DNA of 64,000 nucleotides. It comes from Thalassospiraceae bacterium LMO-JJ14 (GTDB lineage Bacteria > Pseudomonadota > Alphaproteobacteria > Rhodospirillales > Casp-alpha2). The first letter of the stretch is position 1. The number at the start of each line of letters is the position of its first letter. The notes under the pieces are model-generated. The model did no database searches. It saw only the letters and a list, made by a program, of their open reading frames with translations, and had not been told where the DNA came from. Shown here in pieces: positions 37,828-47,429 of the stretch. The position numbers were made by a program, and so were the translations under genes. The stretch lies in contig CP134604.1 in assembly GCA_021555105.2 (NCBI GenBank), forward strand, positions 3,712,001-3,776,000, in the 5' to 3' direction.

Positions 37828-38934
37828 TTAAGCCGCCAGCTTGTCCAGCTCATCGCAGATTTTTTCGCCCATCTGCTGCGTCGAGACCAGGGTCTTGCCG
37901 TCCTGCATGATGTCGCCGGTGCGATACCCCTGATCGAGCACATTGGCGCAGGCCTTCTCGACCATGTCCGCGTCCTCGCCCATGTCGAACGAATAGCGCA
38001 GGCACATCGCGAACGACAGCACCGTCGCCAGCGGGTTGGCCTTGCTTTCGCCGGCGATGTCGGGTGCGGAGCCGTGGACCGGTTCGTACAGCGCCTTGCG
38101 GCGACCGCTTTCATCGGCGGCACCGAGCGATGCCGACGGCAGCATGCCGAGCGAACCGGTCAGCATCGCCGCGCAATCGCTGAGCACATCGCCGAACAGG
38201 TTGTCGGTAACGATGACATCGAACTGCTTCGGGGCGCGCACGAGCTGCATGGCGCAGTTGTCGGCGTACATGTGCTCAAGCTCCACGCCCGGATAGTCCT
38301 TGCCGACCTCGGTCGCGATCTTGCGCCAGAACACACCGGTTTCCATGACGTTGGCTTTTTCGACCGAGTGCAGCTTTTTGCCGCGCTTCATGGCCAGGTC
38401 GAAGGCGGCGCGCACCACGCGCTCAACCTCGTCATGCGTATACGCGGTGGTATCGACGCAACGCTCGACGCCTTCATAGGTCTGCATGCCCTTGGGCTGG
38501 CCGAAGTAGGTGCCGGCCGTCAGTTCGCGGACGATCATGATGTCGAGACCGGCGACCAGTTCGTTCTTCAGCGACGACGCATCGGCCAGTGCCGGCATGC
38601 AGGTCGCGGGACGCAGGTTGGCGAACAGGTCCATTTCTTTTCTAAGGCGCAGCAGGCCCGCTTCAGGGCGCGCATCGCGTTCGACGTTGTCCCATTTCGG
38701 ACCGCCGACGGCGCCCAGCATCACGGCATCGACATTCATGGCTTTGTCCATGGTGGCGTCGGCGAGCGCGGATTTATGCACATCGTAGGCGGCGCCACCA
38801 ACCAGATCGTCCTCGATGTCGAACGAGACGTGACGGCGCTTGTCCATCCAGTCGACGACGCGCTTCACCTCACCCATCACCTCGGGACCGATCCCGTCGC
38901 CGGGCAGCATCAGCAGTTTCTTGTTGGCGGCCAT
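37828..38934 (-). CDS. leuB: 3-isopropylmalate dehydrogenase
   Basis: This is the third enzyme of leucine synthesis. The start [20 protein letters not shown] gives 368 residues, close to the usual 370. The signature is [27 protein letters not shown], and substrate contacts are in [11 protein letters not shown]. The open frame continues upstream into a REP-like repeat, which is not coding. Confidence 0.97.
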   Translation of the reverse strand: MAANKKLLMLPGDGIGPEVMGEVKRVVDWMDKRRHVSFDIEDDLVGGAAYDVHKSALADATMDKAMNVDAVMLGAVGGPKWDNVERDARPEAGLLRLRKEMDLFANLRPATCMPALADASSLKNELVAGLDIMIVRELTAGTYFGQPKGMQTYEGVERCVDTTAYTHDEVERVVRAAFDLAMKRGKKLHSVEKANVMETGVFWRKIATEVGKDYPGVELEHMYADNCAMQLVRAPKQFDVIVTDNLFGDVLSDCAAMLTGSLGMLPSASLGAADESGRRKALYEPVHGSAPDIAGESKANPLATVLSFAMCLRYSFDMGEDADMVEKACANVLDQGYRTGDIMQDGKTLVSTQQMGEKICDELDKLAA

Positions 38935-38969
38935 TTTGTTTCCTCTTCCCTCTTTAACTTTACCTGTCA

Positions 38970-38987
38970 TTCCCGCGCACGCGGGAA
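38970..38987. repeat. REP-like palindrome between leuD and leuB
   Basis: TTCCCGCG-CA-CGCGGGAA, preceded by TGTCA and followed by CC, fits the short intergenic palindrome often seen scattered in proteobacterial genomes (TCATTCCCGCG...CGCGGGAA). Placed between co-transcribed genes, it may act as an mRNA stabiliser. Copy number cannot be judged from one window. Confidence 0.6.
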
Positions 38988-39042
38988 CCGATGGCACCCG
39001 GCACGTCGTTCAGAACGGAGTCCCCACTTTTGCGGGGGATAA

Positions 39043-39672
39043 TTACTCGGCAGCGGTCATGGCGCTGTTGAGCCATGCCTGACTGGTTTCTTTTTCTTTT
39101 TCATAGGTATCTATCTTGTCGCCGTTCTGCATGGTCAGACCGACATCGTCGAGGCCTTCGAGCAGGCATTTCTTCTTGAACGGATCAATTTCGAAATGAA
39201 CCTCGCCACCATCAGGCCCGGTGATGACCTGGTTTTCCAGATCGACGGTGAGGGTCGCGTTGGCGCCGCGCTTGGCGTCGTCCATGACCTTTTCCCAATC
39301 TTCCTTGGGCAGCTTGATCGGCAGGATGCCGTTCTTGAAGCAGTTGTTATAGAAGATATCGGCAAAGCTCGGCGCGATGACGCACTTGATGCCGAAATCC
39401 AGGATCGCCCACGGCGCGTGTTCGCGTGACGACCCGCAGCCGAAGTTCTCATCGGCTACCAGGATCTGCGCCTTGCGGTACGCCGGCTGGTTAAGGACGA
39501 AATCCTCGACCTCGTTACCATCGTCGTCGTAACGCATTTCGTGGAACAGATGCTTGCCGAGACCACTGCGCTTGATGGTCTTCAGGAACTGCTTCGGGAT
39601 CACCATGTCGGTGTCGATGTTGATCATGTCCATCGGCGCGGCAACGCTGGTCAGTTTATCGAACTTGTCCAT
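39043..39672 (-). CDS. leuD: 3-isopropylmalate dehydratase small subunit
   Basis: This 209-residue swivelling-domain subunit of the aconitase-like isomerase shows [18 protein letters not shown] and the loop [15 protein letters not shown] that contacts substrate. It works with LeuC and lies 21 bases after it. Confidence 0.97.
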   Translation of the reverse strand: MDKFDKLTSVAAPMDMINIDTDMVIPKQFLKTIKRSGLGKHLFHEMRYDDDGNEVEDFVLNQPAYRKAQILVADENFGCGSSREHAPWAILDFGIKCVIAPSFADIFYNNCFKNGILPIKLPKEDWEKVMDDAKRGANATLTVDLENQVITGPDGGEVHFEIDPFKKKCLLEGLDDVGLTMQNGDKIDTYEKEKETSQAWLNSAMTAAE

Positions 39673-39693
39673 TTTCGTTATCCTCTTCCCTAA

Positions 39694-41100
39694 TCAGTCC
39701 AACTCGCGAACGTCGGTCAGATGACCGGTGATCGCGGCAGCGGCGGCCATCGCCGGGCTTACCAGATGAGTGCGGCCTTTCGGGCCCTGACGGCCCTTGA
39801 AGTTGCGGTTCGACGTCGACGCGCAACGCTCGCCCGGCTCCAGTTTGTCGGCGTTCATCGCCAGACACATGGAGCACCCCGGCTCACGCCATTCCCAACC
39901 GGCTTCGATGAGAATCTTGTCGAGACCTTCTTCCTCGGCCTGATCCTTAACCAACCCCGAGCCCGGTACCATCAGCGCGGTGACGCCATCGGCGACCTTG
40001 CGGCCCTTGGAAATGGCGGCGGCGGCACGGATGTCTTCGATCCGGCCGTTGGTGCAGGAACCGACGAAGACCTTGTCGACCTTGATGTCGGTGATCTTCA
40101 TGCCGCCTTCGAGACCCATGTATTCAAGCGCCAGCTTGGCGGATTCCTGTTTCGCCGGATTTTCGAAATCTTCCGGACGCGGCACGGTGCCGGTGATCGG
40201 CGCGACGTCTTCCGGGCTGGTGCCCCAGGTAACCTGCGGCACGATTTCCGAAACGTCCAGTTCGACTTCCTTGTCGTAGACGGCGCCTTCGTCGCTGGGC
40301 AGCGTCTTCCAGTAAGAGACGGCAGCTTCCCAGGCGGCGCCTTTCGGCGACATCGGACGGCCCTTGAGGTATTCGAACGTGGTTTCGTCGGGAGCCACCA
40401 GACCGGCACGCGCGCCGCCTTCGATGGTCATGTTGCAGACCGTCATGCGGCCTTCCATCGACAGGTCGCGAATGGCCTGACCGGCGTATTCGATCACGTA
40501 ACCCGTTCCGCCGGCGGTACCGATCTTGCCGATGATCGCCAACACCAGATCCTTCGCCGTGCAACCTTCGGGCAGCGCGCCGGTAACGGTGATGCGCATG
40601 TTTTTCAGCGGGCTTTGCAAAAGCGTCTGCGTCGCCAGCACGTGCTCGACTTCCGATGTCCCGATCCCGAACGCCAGCGCGCCGAAAGCGCCGTGCGTCG
40701 CGGTATGGCTGTCGCCGCAGACGACCGTGGTGCCGGGCAGGGTAAAGCCCTGTTCCGGACCGATGATGTGGACGATGCCCTGACGAACATCTGTTACGTC
40801 GAACAGCGGCACACCGAATTCCTTGCAGTTTTTCTGCAGGGTTTCGATCTGGATGCGGCTTTCCTCGTCCGCAATGTAGCCGCCGCGTTCCGTCGTCGAC
40901 ACGTTATGATCGGGAACCGCCAGCGTCAGGTCCGGACGGCGGACCTTGCGGCCGGTCGCGCGAAGGCCTTCGAACGCCTGCGGGCTGGTGACCTCGTGAG
41001 TCAGGTGCCTGTCGATATATAAAAGGCAGGTGCCGTCGTCCTGGACGTTGACCAGGTGACTATCCCAAATCTTGTCAAACAGCGTTCTCGGCTGCGCCAT
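39694..41100 (-). CDS. leuC: 3-isopropylmalate dehydratase large subunit
   Basis: This aconitase-family subunit has 468 residues from [17 protein letters not shown]. The [4Fe-4S] ligands are in [10 protein letters not shown] and [40 protein letters not shown] is the usual family signature. It lies 78 bases after rplS, and that gap contains two hairpins. Confidence 0.98.
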   Translation of the reverse strand: MAQPRTLFDKIWDSHLVNVQDDGTCLLYIDRHLTHEVTSPQAFEGLRATGRKVRRPDLTLAVPDHNVSTTERGGYIADEESRIQIETLQKNCKEFGVPLFDVTDVRQGIVHIIGPEQGFTLPGTTVVCGDSHTATHGAFGALAFGIGTSEVEHVLATQTLLQSPLKNMRITVTGALPEGCTAKDLVLAIIGKIGTAGGTGYVIEYAGQAIRDLSMEGRMTVCNMTIEGGARAGLVAPDETTFEYLKGRPMSPKGAAWEAAVSYWKTLPSDEGAVYDKEVELDVSEIVPQVTWGTSPEDVAPITGTVPRPEDFENPAKQESAKLALEYMGLEGGMKITDIKVDKVFVGSCTNGRIEDIRAAAAISKGRKVADGVTALMVPGSGLVKDQAEEEGLDKILIEAGWEWREPGCSMCLAMNADKLEPGERCASTSNRNFKGRQGPKGRTHLVSPAMAAAAAITGHLTDVRELD

Positions 41101-41124
41101 TGCTTCCTCCACATCGGTTCTGCC

Positions 41125-41165
41125 GCCGCCGGGAGACCCCGGCGGCAAAGGTGTCAGGGACCTTT
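41125..41165. other. Two adjacent hairpins between rplS and leuC
   Basis: GCCGCCGGG-AGAC-CCCGGCGGC (41125-41146) is followed at once by AAAGGT-GTCAGGG-ACCTTT (41147-41165). Both are perfect. No T-run follows on the minus strand, so partial termination or RNA processing between the ribosomal-protein and leucine genes is the likely use. Confidence 0.5.
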
Positions 41166-41178
41166 AGGCCCCGGTTTC

Positions 41179-41670
41179 TTATTCGTCGCTGGTTGCAGGT
41201 GCTGCTGCGGCTTCGTCCTTGGCTTTTTTCGCTTCACGGGCCAGGGCGTCACGTGCGCTTTTCTCTTCCTTGGCGATCCGCTTTTCTTCGGCGGTCAGCT
41301 TGGCGGAGAAACCGTCGGTTTTCTCGGCGATACGTGCCGATTTACCCTGACGACCGCGCAGATAGTAAAGCTTGGCGCGGCGCACGTCACCACGGCGCAC
41401 GACATCAATGCTGTCGATGCTGGGCGAATAGACCGGGAATACCCGCTCCACACCTTCGCCGTACGAAATCTTGCGGACCGTGAACGATTCGTTGAGGCCG
41501 CTGCCGTTACGCGCGATGCAGACCCCTTCGAACGCCTGTACACGCTCGCGCGTGCCTTCGACGACCTTCACGTTGACGCGGAGCGTATCGCCGGGGGCGA
41601 ATGCCGGGACCTTACGGTCGGCGGCAAGACGGTCCTGCTGCTCCTTCTCGAGTTGTTCAATGATATTCAT
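41179..41670 (-). CDS. rplS: Large ribosomal subunit protein bL19
   Basis: This protein sits at the subunit interface. The start [20 protein letters not shown] gives 163 residues, longer than the usual 115-125 because of a charged C-terminal extension (from about residue 120) rich in Lys, Glu and Ala. The core RVKVVEG-like region, [31 protein letters not shown], is intact. It is in the order rpsP-rimM-trmD-rplS. Confidence 0.97.
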   Translation of the reverse strand: MNIIEQLEKEQQDRLAADRKVPAFAPGDTLRVNVKVVEGTRERVQAFEGVCIARNGSGLNESFTVRKISYGEGVERVFPVYSPSIDSIDVVRRGDVRRAKLYYLRGRQGKSARIAEKTDGFSAKLTAEEKRIAKEEKSARDALAREAKKAKDEAAAAPATSDE

Positions 41671-41690
41671 AGTTTGGTTTCCTTCTTGGC

Positions 41691-42413
41691 TTAAATATTG
41701 CCGCGCTCGTAGCGTTCCCACAAGTCGGGACGCCGCTCGCGCGTGATTTCCTCGGCCTGGGCATGACGCCAGGCGCGAACATTCTCATGATGACCGGACA
41801 GCAGGACGTCCGGGACACCCAGACCGCGCCAATCGCGCGGACGAGTGTAGTGCGGATATTCCAGCAAGCCGGTCTCGAAACTTTCCTCGTGAAGAGATTC
41901 CTCGGCGCCGATGACACCCGGCAGCAGCCGGACGCAGGCGTCAATCAGGGTCATCGCCGGCAACTCACCGCCGGACAGGACAAAATCACCGAGCGAGACT
42001 TCCTCGCCCGGATAGGCGTCCATGATGCGCGCATCGAACCCTTCAAAGCGCCCGGCAACGGCGATCAGGCCCGGACCTTCGGCAAGCGCGCGAACCCGTT
42101 CCTGAGTCAGCGGCCGGCCCCTCGGCGTCAGATAGACGAGCGCAAGGTCTTCATGTCCCTGCCGGGCGGCCTCGATGGCGCGGCCAAGCACATCGGCCCG
42201 CATCACCATTCCCGGTCCACCCCCGAACGGCACGTCATCGACGCTGGCGTGCTTGTCCTCGGCAAAGCTTCGGATATCAACCGCGTCCAGCGACCACAGA
42301 CCCCGGTTCAGCGCCTGCCCTGTCAGGGACACGCCGAGCGGCCCCGGAAACATGTCCGGGAAGATGGTCAGCACGCGGGCGCGCCACATCTTATCTGCCT
42401 GTTGGTCGTTCAC
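41691..42413 (-). CDS. trmD: tRNA (guanine-N1)-methyltransferase TrmD
   Basis: This SPOUT enzyme makes m1G37 in tRNAs and prevents frameshifting. The 240 residues contain [43 protein letters not shown] and [17 protein letters not shown] (knot and SAM site). The start overlaps the rimM stop by four bases. Confidence 0.97.
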   Translation of the reverse strand: MNDQQADKMWRARVLTIFPDMFPGPLGVSLTGQALNRGLWSLDAVDIRSFAEDKHASVDDVPFGGGPGMVMRADVLGRAIEAARQGHEDLALVYLTPRGRPLTQERVRALAEGPGLIAVAGRFEGFDARIMDAYPGEEVSLGDFVLSGGELPAMTLIDACVRLLPGVIGAEESLHEESFETGLLEYPHYTRPRDWRGLGVPDVLLSGHHENVRAWRHAQAEEITRERRPDLWERYERGNI

Positions 42414-42967
42414 GTCGTTTCGTCCTCTACGCTTTCTTCTTCCTTGCCCGGCGGATCAAACAATCCATCCGGGGGATCGATCACCATCTTGCCGCCTTCG
42501 ATGTCCACTTCCGGCACGGCTGCCCGTGTAAACGGGACCATGACATTGCCGGAAATCTCAACCACCGGACCGGCACCGAAATCGAAAACACCGATCACCT
42601 TTCCGATCACATCGCCAGAAACACTGACCGCTTTCAGCCCTTCCATGTCCGAGTGATAAAACTCGTCCTCGTCAGGCGCCGGCAGTTGATCTCGCTCGAT
42701 GAACAGTTCCGTTCGTTTGAGCGCTTCCGCTGCCGTGCGGTCGTTGATCCCGTCGACCCTGGCCAGAACAACACCCTTTTGTGTGCCCGTGACCTTAAGA
42801 TCGAACCGCCGTTCGCCCGTTTTATCGTAGAGCGGGCTGTATGCGCCGATTGCGGCCGGATCATCGGTGAAGCTCTTGATACGAACTTCGCCTTTGATGC
42901 CCCTGACCCCGACGATGATGCCGAGGCGGACGGGATTTTCCAGGCGCTGGTGCATGGCGGACGACAT
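42410..42967 (-). CDS. rimM: Ribosome maturation factor RimM
   Basis: RimM helps assemble the 30S head and binds uS19. The 185 residues have an N-terminal RimM domain ([19 protein letters not shown]) and a C-terminal PRC barrel ([24 protein letters not shown]), then an acidic tail. The start could instead be the ATG four codons later. Confidence 0.93.
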   Translation of the reverse strand: MSSAMHQRLENPVRLGIIVGVRGIKGEVRIKSFTDDPAAIGAYSPLYDKTGERRFDLKVTGTQKGVVLARVDGINDRTAAEALKRTELFIERDQLPAPDEDEFYHSDMEGLKAVSVSGDVIGKVIGVFDFGAGPVVEISGNVMVPFTRAAVPEVDIEGGKMVIDPPDGLFDPPGKEEESVEDETT

Positions 42968-42982
42968 GGACCGGATCTGCGA

Positions 42983-43510
42983 TCAGGCCTCCTCTTTCTT
43001 CTCTTCTTCAGCCGGGGCTTCCTCAGCAGCGGCTTCTTCAGCCGGGGCTTCCTCAGCCGCAGCTTCTTCAGCCGGGGCTTCTTCGGCGGCAGCTTCTTCA
43101 GCCGGCGCTTCCTCGGCGGCGACTTCAGCTTCCGTCGGCGCTTCGGCGGCAGCGGCAGCTTCAGCGGCAGCAGCTTTCTTGGCTTCGGCTTCGGCCATAC
43201 GTTCTTGCGCTTTGGCTTTCGGCAGATGCTTTTTGGTCTGCTCGTGGATTACCGGGCGCTCGCCCATGTCCAGCACGGCCAGAAAGCGGGCAACACGGTC
43301 CGACGGCGTGGCGCCGACACCGAGCCAGTACTTTGCGCGGTCCTGATCCAGCTTGATCCGGTCCGGATGGTCCTTGGCCAGCATCGGGTTGTAGGAGCCG
43401 ATACGCTCGATGAAGCGGCCGTCACGCGCACGGCGGGAATCGGCGACAACGATGCGGTAGTAAGGGCGCTTTTTTGCCCCGCCGCGGGAAAGTCGAATTT
43501 TCAATGACAT
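42983..43510 (-). CDS. rpsP: Small ribosomal subunit protein bS16 with long acidic repeat tail
   Basis: The first 80 or so residues ([26 protein letters not shown]...) are the normal bS16 core. The protein is 175 residues because a tail of about 90 follows, first Lys/Ala-rich, then about four copies of the ten-residue unit [10 protein letters not shown]. Alphaproteobacterial bS16 proteins often carry Ala/Glu tails, but this one is long and regular. It is the first gene after ffh in the operon. Confidence 0.96.
   Translation of the reverse strand: MSLKIRLSRGGAKKRPYYRIVVADSRRARDGRFIERIGSYNPMLAKDHPDRIKLDQDRAKYWLGVGATPSDRVARFLAVLDMGERPVIHEQTKKHLPKAKAQERMAEAEAKKAAAAEAAAAAEAPTEAEVAAEEAPAEEAAAEEAPAEEAAAEEAPAEEAAAEEAPAEEEKKEEA
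43011..43128. repeat. 30-bp tandem repeat in the rpsP tail
   Basis: About four copies of a 30-base unit (each with AGCCGGGGCTTCCTC or a close variant) lie in frame and encode the acidic ten-residue repeats. It is a simple coding repeat, not a CRISPR: there are no spacers. Confidence 0.8.
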
Positions 43511-43603
43511 GTGCTGTTTTGTCCTTCTCAGTAGTCGTTCAAATCGTCTGTTAAAAGTTTCGGTTATCGTTTCAACGGCGAAACCCCATCGGGAGCCTCG
43601 GCG

Positions 43604-44986
43604 TTATCTCATGCCGGGGGGCAGTCCGCCCCCCATCGGAGGAAAGCCGCCGCCGGGCAAGCCGCGCATCATGCCCGCCTTCCCCATCTTGCCGACCTTC
43701 TTCATCATCTGTGACATCTGCTTGTGCTGCTTCAGCACGCGGTTCACTTCCTGCACCGTGGTGCCGGAACCGGTGGCAATGCGCCGGCGGCGTGATCCGT
43801 TGAGAATTTTCGGATTGCGGCGTTCCTTCGGCGTCATCGCCAGAATGATTGCTTCCTGGTGCGCCAGCATCTTGTCGTCGACGTTGGCGGCTGCCATCTG
43901 CTGCTTAGCCTTGGCCGCCCCCGGCAACATACCGAGAATACCGTCGAGACTGCCCATCTGGCGGATCTTGCGGAACTGATCGACCATGTCTTCCAGCGTG
44001 AACTCGCCTTTCATCATCTTCTTGGCGAGCTTCTCGGCCTCTTCTTCCTCAACGACCTGCTGTGCTTTCTCGACCAGGCCGACAACATCGCCCATCCCGA
44101 GGATCGAGCCCGCGACACGGTTCGCATCAAAGGCATCGAGCGCATCCATTTTTTCGCCGGTACCCAGCAGCTTGATCGGCTTGCCGGTCACGGCACGCAT
44201 CGACAGCGCTGCGCCACCGCGTGCATCGCCGTCGACACGGGTCAGCACGATACCGGAAATGCCGACTTTCTCGTCGAATTCGCTGGCCAGATTGACTGCG
44301 TCCTGACCGGTCATCGCATCAACGACCAAAAGCGTTTCCGCCGGCTTGGCCACATCACGGACCTGGCTTACTTCGCGCATCAATTCCTGATCGATATGCA
44401 GGCGGCCCGCGGTATCGAGAATGACGACGTCGTAACCTTCGGTACGCCCGGTATGCATTGCCCGCTTGGCAATGGCGACCGGTTGCTCACCAAAGATCGG
44501 TGACAACACGGTGACGTCGGTCTGCTGACCCAATTGCTGCAATTGCTGTTGCGCCGCCGGGCGGTAGATATCCAACGACGCCATCAGGACTTTCTTTTTG
44601 TCACGGTTGGTCAGCCTGAGGCCGATCTTCGCCGACGTGGTCGTTTTACCCGAGCCCTGCAAACCAACCATAAGAATACAGGCCGGCGGGCTGACATCGA
44701 TCCTGAGTGCTTCCGGAACGGTGCCGCCCAGCATCTCGACCATATGGTCGTTGACAATTTTGACGACTTGTTGACCCGGCTGCACCGAGCGCAGAACTTC
44801 CTGCCCGACGGCCTTTTCACGGACACCGTCGATGAACGTCTTGACGACGGAAAGCGCGACGTCGGCTTCGAGCAGCGCGACACGAATGTCACGCAGTGCG
44901 GCATCAACGTCGGCTTCCTTCAACGCGCCCCGTTTTTTGAGGCCGTCGAATATGTCGCCAAGCTTGCTTTGCAGTCCGTCAAACAT
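43604..44986 (-). CDS. ffh: Signal recognition particle protein Ffh
   Basis: This SRP GTPase binds signal sequences of nascent membrane proteins. The start MFDGLQSKLGDIFDGLKKRG gives 460 residues: N domain (1-90), G domain with GLQGSGKTTTSAK, DTAGRLHIDQELM and TRVDGDARGGAAL, and the M domain ending in a Met/Gly-rich tail (MMKKVGKMGKAGMMRGLPGGG). It lies 93 bases upstream of rpsP. Its receptor gene ftsY is 4 kb away. Confidence 0.97.
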   Translation of the reverse strand: MFDGLQSKLGDIFDGLKKRGALKEADVDAALRDIRVALLEADVALSVVKTFIDGVREKAVGQEVLRSVQPGQQVVKIVNDHMVEMLGGTVPEALRIDVSPPACILMVGLQGSGKTTTSAKIGLRLTNRDKKKVLMASLDIYRPAAQQQLQQLGQQTDVTVLSPIFGEQPVAIAKRAMHTGRTEGYDVVILDTAGRLHIDQELMREVSQVRDVAKPAETLLVVDAMTGQDAVNLASEFDEKVGISGIVLTRVDGDARGGAALSMRAVTGKPIKLLGTGEKMDALDAFDANRVAGSILGMGDVVGLVEKAQQVVEEEEAEKLAKKMMKGEFTLEDMVDQFRKIRQMGSLDGILGMLPGAAKAKQQMAAANVDDKMLAHQEAIILAMTPKERRNPKILNGSRRRRIATGSGTTVQEVNRVLKQHKQMSQMMKKVGKMGKAGMMRGLPGGGFPPMGGGLPPGMR

Positions 44987-45170
44987 CGCAAAATTCCATA
45001 ACTTGCGGATCGGCCAAAAGCCCACAACAGGTTACGCGCCAGTGCGCGAAACTCGCGGATTGGCGGCGCCCCTCAAGGCGTGGGTTTGGAATGACCCTGA
45101 AAACGGCGGCAAAATATGTGCAGGCGGCACGGAAGTCAAGCGTTCCGGCAGCCACCCGGTATCGCTTTCG

Positions 45171-45710
45171 TCAAAGCTCGGAGAACAGGATTCTGAGCTG
45201 ATCCCGCTCTTTACCGTATTCTTCGGCTGACAGAATCTTGTCTATTGTCTTTCCGTTCGATGACAAAGGCAGCCGCAAGGCAATATAAAACGTACTATAG
45301 CCTTCGGCCAGCGGCACTTCGGTAAGGAAAGTATGCGGCTGCTTCGATGAAAAAACCTTGTTGTACTGATCCCAAATACACTGTGCGTATTCCGGCGGCG
45401 TCAAATCCATAACGGATTTACCGGAGAGATCGTAATGATGCAGGTTTGTGATCGCCGTCCCCCAGTATCTGTATATGAAATTAAGCGGCTCGTGCTGAAC
45501 ATCGACAACACAGATTCTGGGCAGCAGTTCAGGGGGTAATTCAAGCATATTGAATTCCGACCATGACGGCGCAATACCACCCGACTCGGACTTTTTCATC
45601 GACCAGTAATTACACGTTTTGCGTAAATCTATAAAAGAATGATCGTTTAAATCGAGTATTTTAAATTTGATATCCTGCAAGGATTCCAGACCCCGTTTAC
45701 TGGCCGTCAT
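45171..45710 (-). CDS. PAS-domain protein
   Basis: This soluble 179-residue protein resembles the single-PAS family common in Rhodospirillales. The phrases LPRICVVDVQHEPLNFIYRYWGTAITNLHHYDLSGKSVMDL and YSTFYIALRLPLSSNGKTIDKIL show the sensor fold. There is no output domain. Its codon use looks less GC-rich than that of its neighbours. It is divergent from the ferredoxin-like gene. The ligand is unknown. Confidence 0.72.
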   Translation of the reverse strand: MTASKRGLESLQDIKFKILDLNDHSFIDLRKTCNYWSMKKSESGGIAPSWSEFNMLELPPELLPRICVVDVQHEPLNFIYRYWGTAITNLHHYDLSGKSVMDLTPPEYAQCIWDQYNKVFSSKQPHTFLTEVPLAEGYSTFYIALRLPLSSNGKTIDKILSAEEYGKERDQLRILFSEL

Positions 45711-45840
45711 GGCTTGGAGAAATAATCGCGATATTGGTCAACTAAAGCGAAGCTATATTAGAAGAACCTTATGATCCGTTAACTCGAGCGACCCTTTGAC
45801 TTATGTTGACCATTGCTAGGCTTCATTGCACGTTTCAACG

Positions 45841-46506
45841 ATGATTATCGAGCAACTCGACGATATCCTCCGGCCATTCGGTCTTTCTACCCGAGGTGCC
45901 CTTCATGCCGAAGCCCGCGAATCTATTCCGTCCAATATGGCCACATTGATCCTGATCGGCAACAAAGGACCTGATATGTGGCGCAGCTTTTCCGCGAATA
46001 TACCGGAAGACCCCAACCCATTAGACACATGGACAAAACAAATACTCGTACAGGTTGCCAATAGCTTTGATGCCTTGGCGATCTATCCGTTCGAAGGTCC
46101 CCCGCATTATCCCTTTCAACGCTGGGCAATGATGGCCGACGACGTCGCGCAATCGCCGATCGGTCCATTGATCCATCCCGTTTACGGCATGTGGCATGCC
46201 TATCGCGCCGCATTCCTGTTCAAGGAGAGACTGGATATACCGGATGTCGCGCACACACCGTCCCCCTGCACAACCTGCGCTGACCAGCCATGCCTGAAAA
46301 CCTGCCCGGTATCCGCCTTTCGCCCCGGCCAGTACGATGTCGCAGCTTGCCGGGACCATATAGCCAGTGAAGCCGGGCGGTCATGCCTTGAGAACGCCTG
46401 CCTGGCGCGCCGCGCCTGCCCGGTGGGGCGGGAGTACATATATCAACCGGCACAGGCCGCATTTCACATGCAGCATTTCCTGCGTGCCGGACAAAGCAGC
46501 GAATAA
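45841..46506 (+). CDS. 4Fe-4S ferredoxin-like protein of unknown role
   Basis: This 221-residue protein has a C-terminal iron-sulfur region: CTTCADQPCLKTCP (Cys spacing 2-4-3, as in a 4Fe-4S site) and CLENACLARRACPVG. The N-terminal 140 residues recall the region before the ferredoxin domain in QueG-like proteins, but the corrinoid domain is not seen. I take ATG 45841; a TTG five codons earlier is possible. No strong ribosome site is visible. The function is unknown. Confidence 0.68.
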   Translation: MIIEQLDDILRPFGLSTRGALHAEARESIPSNMATLILIGNKGPDMWRSFSANIPEDPNPLDTWTKQILVQVANSFDALAIYPFEGPPHYPFQRWAMMADDVAQSPIGPLIHPVYGMWHAYRAAFLFKERLDIPDVAHTPSPCTTCADQPCLKTCPVSAFRPGQYDVAACRDHIASEAGRSCLENACLARRACPVGREYIYQPAQAAFHMQHFLRAGQSSE

Positions 46507-46583
46507 CCAAAATCACCTTCGCTATGGACTTCAGGGGCCTGTCGGACCTATGTAAGGCCCTGAACACAAGCTTGAGCACAACC

Positions 46584-47429
46584 ATGAACACGGAATTGCC
46601 ATTTACGAAGATGCACGGTCTCGGGAACGACTTTGTCGTTATCGACGCGCGTGCGCGTGCCGTATCGTTCAATGATGCCCAGGCAAAACGAATTGCCGAC
46701 CGTCACACCGGCGTCGGCTGCGACCAGTTCATCGTGCTGGAACCCGCCAGCAACGCCGATGCCGACGTCTTCATGCGTATCCGCAATCATGACGGCGGCG
46801 AGGTCGGTGCATGCGGCAATGCGACCCGCTGCATCGCCGATCAGTTGATGAATGAGATGGGGACGGACAAAGCCATCATCGAGACGCTGGCCGGCAATCT
46901 GCAGACCTGGCGCGCCGACGGCGGCCTTGTCACCGTCGACATGGGGCCGGTCAACACGGACTGGGGCGACATACCGCTGGCGCGCGAGATGGACACCCTG
47001 CATGTGGACCTGACGCAGGGCCCGCTCAACGATCCGGCCTGCGTCAACGTCGGCAACCCGCACACCAGCTTTTTCGTCGACGATGTGGATGCTGTCGATC
47101 TGCAAAAGCTCGGCCCCCTGATTGAGAGCGATCCGCTGTTTCCCGAACGCACGAACGTGCAGGTCGTACAGGTTCTGTCGGAAAGCAAGATCCGCGTCCG
47201 GGTCTGGGAGCGCGGCGCCGGCATGACACTGGCCAGCGGATCGAGCGCGTGTGCCACCGGCGTCAACGCGCACCGGCGCGGCCTGACCGGGCCGCGTGTC
47301 GAGGTCGAGCTTCTGGGCGGCACGCTCGTTGTCGAGCACACCGCCGAAGGCCGCGTTACACAGACCGGGCCGTTTGCAACCAGCTTCCAGGGCGTGATCT
47401 CGGCCGAATTGCTGGGAGATGCCTTATGA
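46584..47429 (+). CDS. dapF: Diaminopimelate epimerase with one catalytic Cys replaced
   Basis: DapF converts LL- to meso-diaminopimelate for lysine and peptidoglycan. The start MNTELPFTKMHGLGNDFVVID gives 281 residues. The first catalytic Cys is present (C77 in GACGNATRC). At the second site the usual ACGxGAC reads ASGSSAC: the expected Cys is Ser218 (AGC at 47235-47237), with a Cys five residues on. The stop overlaps mtaB (ATGA), giving dapF-mtaB-ftsY. It could be active in an altered form or act on a related substrate. Confidence 0.88.
   Translation: MNTELPFTKMHGLGNDFVVIDARARAVSFNDAQAKRIADRHTGVGCDQFIVLEPASNADADVFMRIRNHDGGEVGACGNATRCIADQLMNEMGTDKAIIETLAGNLQTWRADGGLVTVDMGPVNTDWGDIPLAREMDTLHVDLTQGPLNDPACVNVGNPHTSFFVDDVDAVDLQKLGPLIESDPLFPERTNVQVVQVLSESKIRVRVWERGAGMTLASGSSACATGVNAHRRGLTGPRVEVELLGGTLVVEHTAEGRVTQTGPFATSFQGVISAELLGDAL

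Noticed and set aside
37651-39042. 463-codon plus-strand frame opposite leuB
   Set aside because: It runs through leuB, its terminator and a REP-like repeat on the opposite strand; it is not a gene.
39721-41022. 433-codon plus-strand frame opposite leuC
   Set aside because: It is an antisense shadow of leuC with an Arg/His-rich composition typical of such frames.
43011-43128. Possible CRISPR array from regularly spaced repeats
   Set aside because: The repeats are contiguous, in frame in rpsP, and have no unique spacers.
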